63,339 bases of DNA from Sphingopyxis sp. LC81 (GTDB lineage: Bacteria; Pseudomonadota; Alphaproteobacteria; Sphingomonadales; Sphingomonadaceae), in contig NZ_JNFD01000019.1 of the NCBI RefSeq assembly GCF_000756375.1, positions 1-63,339 of the forward strand. The letters run 5' to 3'. Positions 44,801 through 51,538 of this stretch are shown piece after piece. The stretch's first letter is position 1. Each line of letters starts with the position of its first letter. Under the pieces are notes generated by a model that saw only the letters and a list, made by a program, of their open reading frames with translations, did not search any database and was not told the origin of the DNA. The position numbers and the translations under genes are program-made.

Positions 44801-46661
44801 CGTTCAGCGTGTCGTCCGGACCGGAGAAACTTCCCCCGATGCCCAGCGCTTCGATCGATGTGTCCACGGATTCGAACGCGGTGTTCGATCCGAGGATTTC
44901 GATGCGTGCGGTGCCGCCCGTTCCATTGCCCGCCTGAGCCGGGCCGAATCCTCCACCGCCGTTTGCGTCGATCGAAACATCGGTCGTCGCGCGGAAGCTC
45001 GCGCCATCGGCGACCGTCAGCGTTGCCGTACCGCCTTGCGCATCGCCGCCCGCCGGGATGGAAATATTGGTTGGGCCGAAAGCCGACGCAGTGATGGTGA
45101 CGGAGCCGCTGTCCAATATCGTGCCGGCATTTCGGACGGAAATGCTGGCATTGCCGCCGCGTGCGTCGCCCGCCTGGCCATTTGTTCCTGTATCGGCAAC
45201 GGCGCTTGCGGACACCGTAATCGTCGGCGATGTCACGGTGCCGCCCGTCACGGTCAGGCTGGCCGTTCCGCCCTGGCTGTCGCCGGTTACCGTGGCGGGC
45301 TGGCTGAGCGAGGTAATCTGCAGCAGGTTGCCCGTCGTCAGCGTCCCGCCGCTGACGGCCACCGCCACGTTGCCGGCGGCGCCGACGGCACCGTTCGACC
45401 GGACGACCAGATTGCCCGTGGCCCCGCCTTGCTGACCCGTGCCGACTGTCAGCGTGGCGCCGGCGTCGCCGCTGAAAACCCCGTCACCTTCGACGAAGAT
45501 GCGTCCCGCCGACGACAGCGGGGGAGGCGACCCCGGAATCTGCTGGAGCGCCTCGCCGACGAAGGTGCCGCTTGCGCGAGCCAATGTGTTGCTGCGGAAC
45601 AGCGTGTCGTTGACGATAATGTTCGCGGCGGTCGCGTTTGCCGGCGCCAGATTCTGTTCGCCAGCCGTAATATTATAGCCCGCCGACAGGCGCACCGCGC
45701 CGTCGGGGTCGACCTGCGCCGACAGCGCGTCGTCATAACCGATCGCGCCCGACACGAGCATCGTCACCGCGTCATTCTTGGGAATGGCGACCATGTAGAC
45801 GCGGCTGGCGTCGTTGTCGCCCTGCTGATGCGCGGGGCCGGTCGTCGTGCCGCTGTGGGTGATGACGTTGCCGCCCTCGGCGCCGACCGTCACGTTGATA
45901 TCGAACAGGCCGTTCAGGGGATCGATACGAATTTCGGCCTGTTCGGCGGCGACATAGGCGGCCGAGCCGTCGACGCGCACAGCGCCTGCCTGCACGACGC
46001 GCGGGGCGACCAGCGCGACATAGCTATCGCCCGCGTTGGCCGCATCATTGGCGTTGATTGCGCCGTTGACCGTGATCGCCGACGTGCTGCCCGCCGCCCC
46101 GTTGAATCGGATCTCTCCGTCCGGACCGAACAGACCGCCCGTCGTGACGATGTCATTGGTGGTGAGGACAAGGCTGCCGACGTTGATGATGCCGGTCGCG
46201 CCGATCAGGATGCCGCCAGCATTATAGAACCAGATATTGCCGCCGCGCGGGCCGCTCGTCGATCCCACATAGCTGTTTACGATGCCATTCAGCGCGATCT
46301 GGTCGGTAAGCGAGGTGCCCGACCCGTCGACGAACCGGTTGAGAACGACATAGCCCGGCGTGTTGCCGACGAAATCCAACGTGTTGCCCGTCGGCAGGAA
46401 GTCGATCACGCCCGCGACAGGCGTGTTGGACGGTGTCCAGTCGACAATGCTTTGCGACCCGCTGACGTTGACCGTCGAGGGATTCGTGCCCGTGCCCGCG
46501 GTCGTTCCCGAAGGGAGGGTCGTGATCGTGCCCGACCCCGCGACCTGCGCCAGCGCGGGGCCGCCATAGGCGAGCGCCATCATCCCGGCGGCGATCGCGC
46601 AGCTTGTCAGCAGTCGCTGCTTGCCGGGACCGCTGGGCGAGTGGGAGGCGATGGCACGCAT
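38898..46661 (-). CDS. TpsA two-partner-secretion exoprotein, filamentous-haemagglutinin-like
   Basis: About 2,587 residues. An extended signal peptide (GPGKQRLLTSCAIAAGMMAL, cleaved near ALAQ) is followed by the TPS secretion domain (about 40-290: VSGSQSIVDWTPSN, NTLDFVGNTPGYVVLNRF, GGNIWFYNAGGILIGATGIINVG). A long beta-helix rich in Gly, Ala, Thr and Asn comes next, with many GGTASL/GGNGGNG-like units around residues 1000-1450. The acidic C-terminal tail has repeated D/E/P residues. The start at 46661 is preferred since GAGGA lies 8 bases before it; an ATG at 46688, three bases past the tpsB stop, is possible. It is probably an adhesin or surface fibre exported by the adjacent TpsB. No toxin domain is seen at the end. 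Confidence 0.9.
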   Translation of the reverse strand: MRAIASHSPSGPGKQRLLTSCAIAAGMMALAYGGPALAQVAGSGTITTLPSGTTAGTGTNPSTVNVSGSQSIVDWTPSNTPVAGVIDFLPTGNTLDFVGNTPGYVVLNRFVDGSGTSLTDQIALNGIVNSYVGSTSGPRGGNIWFYNAGGILIGATGIINVGSLVLTTNDIVTTGGLFGPDGEIRFNGAAGSTSAITVNGAINANDAANAGDSYVALVAPRVVQAGAVRVDGSAAYVAAEQAEIRIDPLNGLFDINVTVGAEGGNVITHSGTTTGPAHQQGDNDASRVYMVAIPKNDAVTMLVSGAIGYDDALSAQVDPDGAVRLSAGYNITAGEQNLAPANATAANIIVNDTLFRSNTLARASGTFVGEALQQIPGSPPPLSSAGRIFVEGDGVFSGDAGATLTVGTGQQGGATGNLVVRSNGAVGAAGNVAVAVSGGTLTTGNLLQITSLSQPATVTGDSQGGTASLTVTGGTVTSPTITVSASAVADTGTNGQAGDARGGNASISVRNAGTILDSGSVTITASAFGPTNISIPAGGDAQGGTATLTVADGASFRATTDVSIDANGGGGFGPAQAGNGTGGTARIEILGSNTAFESVDTSIEALGIGGSFSGPDDTLNGGDGTGGSAALVINSDNGGIKSLGALALNATGRGGDAGGENSVGGDALGGTASLTADGGATAQFASIALAASAEAGIALSPSGTTGQSGNARGNNVTLAATNGSTISSSGRIDLFAVGMNPFPSNPAGENFGSGTGGNVAVNATAGGTITTGNSLIVQAMGGNMSNAVTQSAGNGVGGNVDFVADGGTIVAEVYQVNASSSTAHVVSTGGSAQGGTIDLFARNGGEIRATLDSTNQLHASAISGSSTAGTAATGGTIQLVADGGRLDLGVGADLIAGGTSGGAITAGAIAATGTGGTILIQTAASSGSAIDYGQLSAAADGRTAVEIEVPGGPIDSSGNGRGGTVTLDVRGGTLSGGFIELSANGSGRGASGGSANGTGGTATFTQTGGDISVSDMNISADGIGGIAQGVSGTGTGGVATIDLSGGTITAADIIASANGEGLSGTDGNDDDPANIIAGGTGGAGVGGNAVINIGGTAVVDASVIEAYANGTGGTGGGFTGGFGSPPGTPGNGGNGSGGTASVNLTGGSVTASNVTADASGIGGEGGSSFFSSSSGSATGVGVGGRGGIGRGGRATIAVAAISGTITDVSAVAQGTGGLGGAYNVGGAGGDGYGGIAQAIIDDFDAGTLAISLDSTAEGGDGGDADDGRGGNGGNAFGGTSSVLADGPNAIVEVTQANFVTGATGGNGGNGNLGFSSSAAIAPSGGDGGGAQGGAIEVISRDGATMTLGLAAGDVVELGSTGTGGNGGNGSTADFGAGNIGGDGGLGGGGGGGSVRLIADGGTITTAGESLEIVVSGQSGIGGNGGLAGGGGSLPGTNGGFAGTAGGRVHIDALTTNAGPGLIDLGNTNIFASGDTAGRVEIRSDSRVAFTSLDVEVRGLANPTNNDTATAPAGIFLGATGGTIEAGSLTLGTDGSIGLYAEGAGRVTVGETAQLQAGDQIDIRHDLRGANAAPTIEATDDLFIVAGTSISGAPGSLLAAGGTLSLTGEGPAATIGVDRLDATDIAINGSGAASVEHAEAVNDFAASAASFRTGLNSIITGGDISIASPGAVDLGNSTAGGFVQVQGQSIAFNSITAGLSVGLSADGTTAGAEGIRGGSISAGEDINLFANSIALTGNVTGAASFFAFGTGGAVAVNNADVDGNISIFSAADLSGTYVSGGNIFLNSDANINASAQANGGYVDRNGIAAEGNLFVVAAGNAALTDSSAARMFGVNAGAAASIDGGTAGEDVLVIAATTASLTDVTGGDDITVRAAGNIDALNVRTTGAGTDTHILDFSTTSGSPTFTIGTGEGSQGINGADIVMASTAGAIGAATLSAGDDILLNAANSIAVNGATTLGLGTTGGDSSIRTQGGATTLAGLGAFSDVVVDAAGVASLTGAVAAGRNATITAQGVTLAALTSPGGSALPTLSADGDVVVNSSAGISGGGVRALGNATLTATTAIGITAVEGQNVALTGANGIDVNTVTALGTTSLDSGNGNVRVGALAASGAINASANAIRIEGGSGMNFAALTTDVGDAYVRGTGNLTVGNANVAGAADLRTQGATMAIGSLTAANATLENTSGSLTLGGVAVAGNLAATARTSLGINGVVTGQSISLASGAIDISSAGRVGTAGVTQQLSVANNNSANQTFVGGTGSPGSYHLSADEMTRLYGTQIEIFAPEVQTAGSLSVGSAAPPDVVVDTFTMTGGASNSNLGANGALTIRTPGKMRVIGNVQLTGLTDTNALNLAAGDALEVILGRGSVRLLGANNAPGGQLNMASDDIIVATEAAITAVGAATTTDAINTRLGQNDGVTLDEGALFARGIRANVVGGFYVQNSGAGTDFAQRRGLTFGAGGLDVRTQGTSRIVINGVQLGAGGQITGIDTVPLLTINGAAPVVGSYDRRSTFNGCLIASPSGCTTVNFDFETNFPVQDIIDEEVEDDGRGEGNNFPQPLITMRDIDPMTGEPLLDDPVTGAGNDDLWTPPQQ

Positions 46662-46690
46662 ATCCGTTGTCCTCGATGCAAAATTCATGG

Positions 46691-48514
46691 TCAGCGCGCC
46701 CTCACGCCGAATAGGGTGGTCAGTGATATCAGCAGCCGCGGATCGGGCCGCTCGGCGAGGAAGCCGCCGCGGTTCAGCGGTACGGCGAGCGTCATGTCGA
46801 GCCGCGCGAGATCGCCGTAAGCGACGCGTATGCCGCCGCCGGCCGAATAGAGTTTCTGCGGATCGAGCCCATCGAAGGCGCTATCCTTGTTCCACACCCA
46901 TGCGGCGTCGAAAAAGACGAAGGGTTGGAAGGCGAAGCTCTCGGTATTGGCGGGAACGAACGAGCCGTAGCGTGCTTCCAAAGCCACCGCGACGCCGCTG
47001 TCGCCGATCACCGTGCCGGGGTCGAAGCCGCGCCCGACGGTGAAATTGCCGCCCGAAAACTCCTCATAGGCGAGCAAGGGATCGTTCGCCCACTGCGCGC
47101 GCGGCGCCGCCGATAACGTGAAGAGTTTCGCCGGCCGCCATTCGGCAAGCGCATTGGCGCGGACGAGGAAGGCGTCGGGCTGTCCTTCGACGCGCGTCAG
47201 CGGGATCGCGCCGGGCAGGAAACACGCGGTGCCGCCGGGGCCGCAATCGTCGCTGGCGCCAAGGAAATCGGCGCCCTTGCGTGCCTCGAACGAGGTTGAA
47301 AGCGACCAGCGCGGTTCGCTGGGACTGTAGCCGCCGCGCCCCGCGATCGAGCCGGGGTCGATCCAGCTCGCGTCCGCGCGGAGGTTGAAGACGCGCAGCC
47401 GGTCGCGATTGATCGGCAGGCTGGCCAGGCCGATGTCCTGATCGATGATATCGAGCCCGCCGCCGATCGTCACGCGCCGCGCCTGCGTCAGCACCAGCGG
47501 ATAGGCGGTGAACAGGCTGACGATCTGGGTGTTCGATTTGACCGGAAAGCCGGTGATGTCGGGGCGCGTCCAGGCATAGGTATAGCTGGCGCCGAAGCGC
47601 AGCCCTTCGCCGCCGACGCGAAACTCGTGCGACGCCTGCACGACCTTTTGCTCGTCTAGATCGGGGGTCGCATAAAAGCTGACCGTGGTGAGGTCGCCCA
47701 TGCCGGTGAGGCCGGCGAAGCGCGCACGCGCGATACCGCCCCAGCGGCCGACGTCGCGCGAGCCAAAATTCTGTGCGTTGAAGTCGAAGGTGAAGGGGGT
47801 GCGGGCGACGGTGATTTCGCCGACGACCTCTCCTGGAACCGCGCCGGGACGCAGCGTCAGGCGCGCGTCCATCCCCGGAATGTCGCGTGCGAGGAGCAGA
47901 TAGCGCTCGGCATCGACGATGTTGAACACCGGCTGGTCGTCGAGCCGCGACAGATAGCGTTGCAGCAGGCCTTCGTTCGCGCCCGCGTCGCCGCGCACCT
48001 CGATCCGCGACATGCGCGCCGACAATATGTCGAGCCGGACGACGCCGTCGCCGATCGTCTGCGGCGGCACGCGGACCGCCGCCAGATAGCCCTTTGACCG
48101 CAAGATCGTCGCGGCGCGGTCGCGAATGTCGCACACCGCCGAAATCGGCAGTTCCTGCCCGACGCGGTCGGCCCAGCTCGGCGCGAGCACCGCATTGTCG
48201 ATGCCCTCGACGCTCGAAAATTCGACCCCGCGCAGGGTGAAGCGGACGTTGGCGAATTCGGGGTTGGCGAGCGGGCAGGGCGCGCGCTCGATGCCGTCGT
48301 CGACCGCGACGACCTGTTCATTGGGCTGGATCGCGGGCACCGGCGGCGGGCGCTGAATTTCCTCGCGCGTCGGAATTTGCGGGGTCGCCTGCGCCCAGGC
48401 CGCGGCGGGCAGAGCCGCGGCGATCAGCGCCGCCGAACCGGCCAGCGCGCTGCGGATCGCGGTGCGCCCCGGCCGAACAATCGCCTTATGTCCCCTATCC
48501 CCCGACACGGTCAT
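46691..48514 (-). CDS. TpsB two-partner-secretion transporter (ShlB/FhaC type)
   Basis: A 607-residue Omp85-superfamily outer-membrane transporter. It has a signal peptide (ending about 38, AAAWAQ), a Pro-rich linker, two POTRA domains (about 85-165 and 165-240, with FTLRGVEFSSVEGIDNAVL and ARMSRIEVRGDAGANEGLL), and a 16-strand barrel containing FNAQNFGSRDVGRWGG and ending in VRAR after LLISLTTLFG. The ATG at 48514 has AAGGGG upstream; the frame is open to 48622 but the extra part is not signal-like. It lies immediately before tpsA, its presumed substrate. Confidence 0.93.
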   Translation of the reverse strand: MTVSGDRGHKAIVRPGRTAIRSALAGSAALIAAALPAAAWAQATPQIPTREEIQRPPPVPAIQPNEQVVAVDDGIERAPCPLANPEFANVRFTLRGVEFSSVEGIDNAVLAPSWADRVGQELPISAVCDIRDRAATILRSKGYLAAVRVPPQTIGDGVVRLDILSARMSRIEVRGDAGANEGLLQRYLSRLDDQPVFNIVDAERYLLLARDIPGMDARLTLRPGAVPGEVVGEITVARTPFTFDFNAQNFGSRDVGRWGGIARARFAGLTGMGDLTTVSFYATPDLDEQKVVQASHEFRVGGEGLRFGASYTYAWTRPDITGFPVKSNTQIVSLFTAYPLVLTQARRVTIGGGLDIIDQDIGLASLPINRDRLRVFNLRADASWIDPGSIAGRGGYSPSEPRWSLSTSFEARKGADFLGASDDCGPGGTACFLPGAIPLTRVEGQPDAFLVRANALAEWRPAKLFTLSAAPRAQWANDPLLAYEEFSGGNFTVGRGFDPGTVIGDSGVAVALEARYGSFVPANTESFAFQPFVFFDAAWVWNKDSAFDGLDPQKLYSAGGGIRVAYGDLARLDMTLAVPLNRGGFLAERPDPRLLISLTTLFGVRAR

Positions 48515-48568
48515 CACCACCCCTTGCGTATGGGCGCGCCGCGACAATCGCGATGCGCCAACTCCACT

Positions 48569-48591
48569 GGCGCTGCCGCAAAGCGGCAGCG
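48569..48591. other. Perfect hairpin in the tpsB leader
   Basis: GCGCTGCCGC (48569-48578), loop AAA, GCGGCAGCGC (48582-48591): a 10-bp perfect stem 55 bases upstream of the tpsB start on the minus strand. No T-run follows in that direction, so it is more likely a leader mRNA structure or processing site than a terminator. Confidence 0.5.
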
Positions 48592-48662
48592 CAAATTTCG
48601 ACCCAAGGAAATGTTCCGTCACGCGACCGGCGGAATTTCCTCAGAAGATTATCAGACGGATA

Positions 48663-48686
48663 GGGCGGCGACAATGGCCGCCGCCC
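48663..48686 (-). terminator. Stem-loop just after the FecR gene
   Basis: GGGCGGCG (48663-48670) and CGCCGCCC (48679-48686) form an 8-bp stem with an 8-base loop, 13 bases beyond the fecR-domain gene stop on the minus strand. There is no U-run. It could partly separate the CHAT/cyclase/FecR transcript from the tpsBA pair; evidence is structural only. Confidence 0.35.
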
Positions 48687-48698
48687 CATCCATTTACC

Positions 48699-49457
48699 TT
48701 ATCCCGCTTCGGCTTCGGACATCGTGTCGACCAGGCGGTTGAGCTGCGGCGAGCAGCCCTTCGCCATCAGCATATCGACCGATCCCTCGACCGTGTCGGG
48801 CGCATTTTCCATCGCGGCGAAGCGCACCGTCACCGGCCTGGCGAGTCCGCCGCCCGACAGGCGATAGTCGGTGCCATATTGCACCGGCAGCACATCGGTC
48901 GGCCATTTGCGGAAATTCGCGCCATCGACGATCGCGACCGTCGCTTTTTTGCCGGCGCTTTCGATTTCGAGCGCGGTGTCGCCTTCCATGTCGGGGCGCC
49001 ACAGCATCAGCACGGCCGGATCGAGGACGCAGAAGGTCCCGGCCTCGCGATAATCGAGCAGCCAGAGGTTCGGCGCGCGGACATTGGCGGGTGTTTCATC
49101 GCCCGGACCGCGCGAAAACCCGCCGCGCGACCGCATCGTCGGACCCTTGGCGAGCATACGCGTGACGTTGCCGCCGAGCGACTGGCTCGCCTGCACCGTG
49201 CCGGTGGCGCCGAAGGTGCCCGGCCCCGACAGCGTGCGGGTCTTGCCCGCCTGCATCAGCACGATCTTGTCGCCCGCGACGAGAGTCAGCTTGTCGGCGG
49301 ACTTGAGCTTGGCACCGGCGGGATATTTGCCCGCCGACGGACCGGTCGAGCGGACGACCATCGATTGGGCGGCGGCGGTGCCGACCATGGCGATGGCGGC
49401 GATGGCCGCGGCGGCGGTGAGGCCGAGGCGGCGCATCCGGAAATCAGGAAAGGACAT
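48699..49457 (-). CDS. Exported FecR-domain protein
   Basis: A 252-residue protein with a signal peptide (MSFPDFRMRRLGLTAAAAIA, cleaved near AAAQ) and a FecR-like domain of short strands: GPSAGKYPAGAKLKSADKLTLVAGDKIVLMQAGKTRTLSGPG. It is not the classical FecR membrane anti-sigma form, as no sigma factor lies beside it and the domain begins directly after the signal peptide, so it would be periplasmic. ATG 49457 has AGGGAG upstream and overlaps the end of the cyclase gene by 14 bases. It belongs to the same unit as the CHAT protein. The C-terminal part has two Cys (about 149 and 235) that may pair. Confidence 0.8.
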   Translation of the reverse strand: MSFPDFRMRRLGLTAAAAIAAIAMVGTAAAQSMVVRSTGPSAGKYPAGAKLKSADKLTLVAGDKIVLMQAGKTRTLSGPGTFGATGTVQASQSLGGNVTRMLAKGPTMRSRGGFSRGPGDETPANVRAPNLWLLDYREAGTFCVLDPAVLMLWRPDMEGDTALEIESAGKKATVAIVDGANFRKWPTDVLPVQYGTDYRLSGGGLARPVTVRFAAMENAPDTVEGSVDMLMAKGCSPQLNRLVDTMSEAEAG

Positions 49458-51534
49458 AGCTTTCTCCCTCTTTGGTCTCATTCAGACGTTCTATCAGAAA
49501 CATGATGGCTGCATCCTGACCGAAATCCGCCTGTATTGCTGTGGCACAGGTCACATAGGTTTTTTTATCGCCCGCGGTGTGCGCGGCGACCAATGCGGCG
49601 ATGCGCGCGCGCTGGTCGGGGGCAAGGTCGGGGCGCGGGGTGAAGACATCGACGGGTTGCGCGCGGCCGCGCAGCGTGACGCGGCCCATCGGTACAAGAT
49701 CGCCGCGGCCCGAGCGCGCGCCGGCCTCGGCGGAGATCAGTACGCCCGTTTTCAGCCCCTTGTTGGCGGCCTCGAGCCTTGAAGCGGTGTTCATGCTGTC
49801 GCCGAGCGCGGTGTATTGGATGCGTCCCTCGCCGCCGAAATTGCCGACGATCGCGTCGCCGACGTGCAAGCCCACGCGCGTCATCCCGATCGGGGGAACG
49901 TCCTCGGCGGCGAGGTCGACGCGGTATTTCTCGCCCGCCTGATACATGGCGAGCGCGGCGGCGGCGGCCCGCGGGCCATCGTCGGGGCGGCTGAGCGGGG
50001 CGCCCCAGAAGGCGACGATGGCGTCGCCGACGAATTTGTCGATCGTCCCGCCATGTTCGAGCACGATGTCGGACAGGCGGTCGAGATATTCGTTGAGCAA
50101 CCGCGCGACGGTTTCCGGCGTCACCGCGTGGCTGAGCTTCGTAAAGCCTTCGAGGTCGGTGAAGACGCAGAAGATATTGCGCCGCTCGCCGTGGAGCGAG
50201 AGCTGGTCGGGGTCGCGCATGATCTGCGCCGCGACGTCGGCGGGCAGATATTTGCCGAGCGCCGATTGCGCAAAGGCGCGCTGGCGCGACCCGATCGTGC
50301 GCGCGGCGGTGCCCACCGCGGCATAACCGAACAGCCAGCCGACCGCCCAACCGAAGGTCGGGAGCGTCGTCGTGTCGATACCGCGCCCCTGCAGCCAGAA
50401 GGGGAAGGCGATGAAGAAGGCCATTTGCCCGAGGAAGGCGAGCGCGACCCAGCGCGCGCGAAGGTCGATGAGGCTCGTCAGCCCGCCCGCGAGAACGATC
50501 AGCACCGCGAGCACCCACAGCGCCGGCGCCGCGATCGGCCGCGTCCACGCCCCGTCGAGCTGCTGCGCGAGCATATGCGCGTGGACCTCGAGCCCGATCA
50601 TCGTTTCATGCTGGCCGGTGATCGCGTCGGGAAAGCGGCTGAGTGGCGTGTTGAACTGGTCGTTGTCGATGATGTCGCCGCCGATCAGGATATAGCGGCC
50701 CTTGACCAGCTCCGAAAAACCGGCGCGCATCTCGGCATCCATCGGCATCGCGAAGGTGTCGATCGGGATGTTGGCGAAGACGGGCTCTTCCTGCCCCGCG
50801 GCGGCGCGGGCGGGGACGAGAAAGCGGATATTGCCCCGGAAATTCGCATGCGCCGCGTCGACCGGCGCCAGCGCATTGGACATCAAAGGCGGCAAATTCT
50901 TCGGCCGGTCGGGCCAGTTGCGGATCACGCTGTCGTCGTCGGTGCGGAACAACACGCTCGTCGGCTTGGTCTTCGCGGTCGTGACGTCGGCGATATAGGA
51001 TTCGAGATATTTCTGCTGTTCGTAGAAGATCGTGTTCGGGTTGCTCGCCTGTTCGGCATAGGCGAGCCAGGTCGGGGTCTTCATCGCGCGCAGCTGCGCC
51101 TTCAGCACATCGTCGTCGGGGCGCGGCGAGTCGAACGCGATATCGATGCCGATCGCCTTCGCGCCCATCTGGTCGAGATTGCCGAGCGCATTGGCGAGCA
51201 AGGTGCGGTCGAGCGGTGAGCGGATGCCGGTGTTGAACAGGGTTTCGTCATTATAGGTGACGAGGGTGATGCGTTTATCCTGTTCGACATGCGGCGCCAT
51301 CAGCGTCGCGCGCGCGTCGTAAAGCGCGCGTTCGGCCGCGTCGATCAGCGGCATCTGCCAGCTGAAGCGCGCGATCAGAACCGCGATGATCAGGAAGACG
51401 ATCGTCGCCGCCATCCGCGAGGGGCCGAGCTGCATGACCAGCCGGCGCACCCGCTTGCGCAGCGGCACCGCGGCCTGCCGGCCGTCCTGCGCGGGCGCGT
51501 CGGCCGCGGGAACAAGAACGTCGGGTGCGTTCAT
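49444..51534 (-). CDS. CHASE2-domain class III adenylate cyclase
   Basis: 696 residues: one transmembrane helix (about 41-56), a periplasmic CHASE2 sensor domain (about 60-325, with GAKAIGIDIAFDSPRPDD and GRYILIGGDIIDNDQF), three helices (about 330-410), and a catalytic domain (about 445-620). The metal-binding Asp residues are seen in FTDLEGFTK and KFVGDAIVAFWG. The Lys of IDKFVGD and Asp of YTALGDSMN favour ATP over GTP, and the transition-state Asn and Arg are in MNTASRLEAANK. It is therefore predicted to be an active adenylate cyclase. It starts 4 bases after the CHAT gene and overlaps the FecR gene, so signals in the envelope could raise cAMP together with TPS expression. Confidence 0.93.
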   Translation of the reverse strand: MNAPDVLVPAADAPAQDGRQAAVPLRKRVRRLVMQLGPSRMAATIVFLIIAVLIARFSWQMPLIDAAERALYDARATLMAPHVEQDKRITLVTYNDETLFNTGIRSPLDRTLLANALGNLDQMGAKAIGIDIAFDSPRPDDDVLKAQLRAMKTPTWLAYAEQASNPNTIFYEQQKYLESYIADVTTAKTKPTSVLFRTDDDSVIRNWPDRPKNLPPLMSNALAPVDAAHANFRGNIRFLVPARAAAGQEEPVFANIPIDTFAMPMDAEMRAGFSELVKGRYILIGGDIIDNDQFNTPLSRFPDAITGQHETMIGLEVHAHMLAQQLDGAWTRPIAAPALWVLAVLIVLAGGLTSLIDLRARWVALAFLGQMAFFIAFPFWLQGRGIDTTTLPTFGWAVGWLFGYAAVGTAARTIGSRQRAFAQSALGKYLPADVAAQIMRDPDQLSLHGERRNIFCVFTDLEGFTKLSHAVTPETVARLLNEYLDRLSDIVLEHGGTIDKFVGDAIVAFWGAPLSRPDDGPRAAAAALAMYQAGEKYRVDLAAEDVPPIGMTRVGLHVGDAIVGNFGGEGRIQYTALGDSMNTASRLEAANKGLKTGVLISAEAGARSGRGDLVPMGRVTLRGRAQPVDVFTPRPDLAPDQRARIAALVAAHTAGDKKTYVTCATAIQADFGQDAAIMFLIERLNETKEGESYVLS

Positions 51535-51538
51535 CGAC

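Noticed and set aside
38898..46661. TpsA as a contact-dependent inhibition (CdiA) toxin
   Set aside because: No VENN/pretoxin region, no toxin-like C-terminus and no small immunity gene follows; the next gene is cysS.
48699..49457. The FecR-domain gene as an iron-type sigma regulator
   Set aside because: No ECF sigma gene lies beside it, it has a cleavable signal peptide and no anti-sigma N-terminal region, so a FecR/FecI role is not supported.
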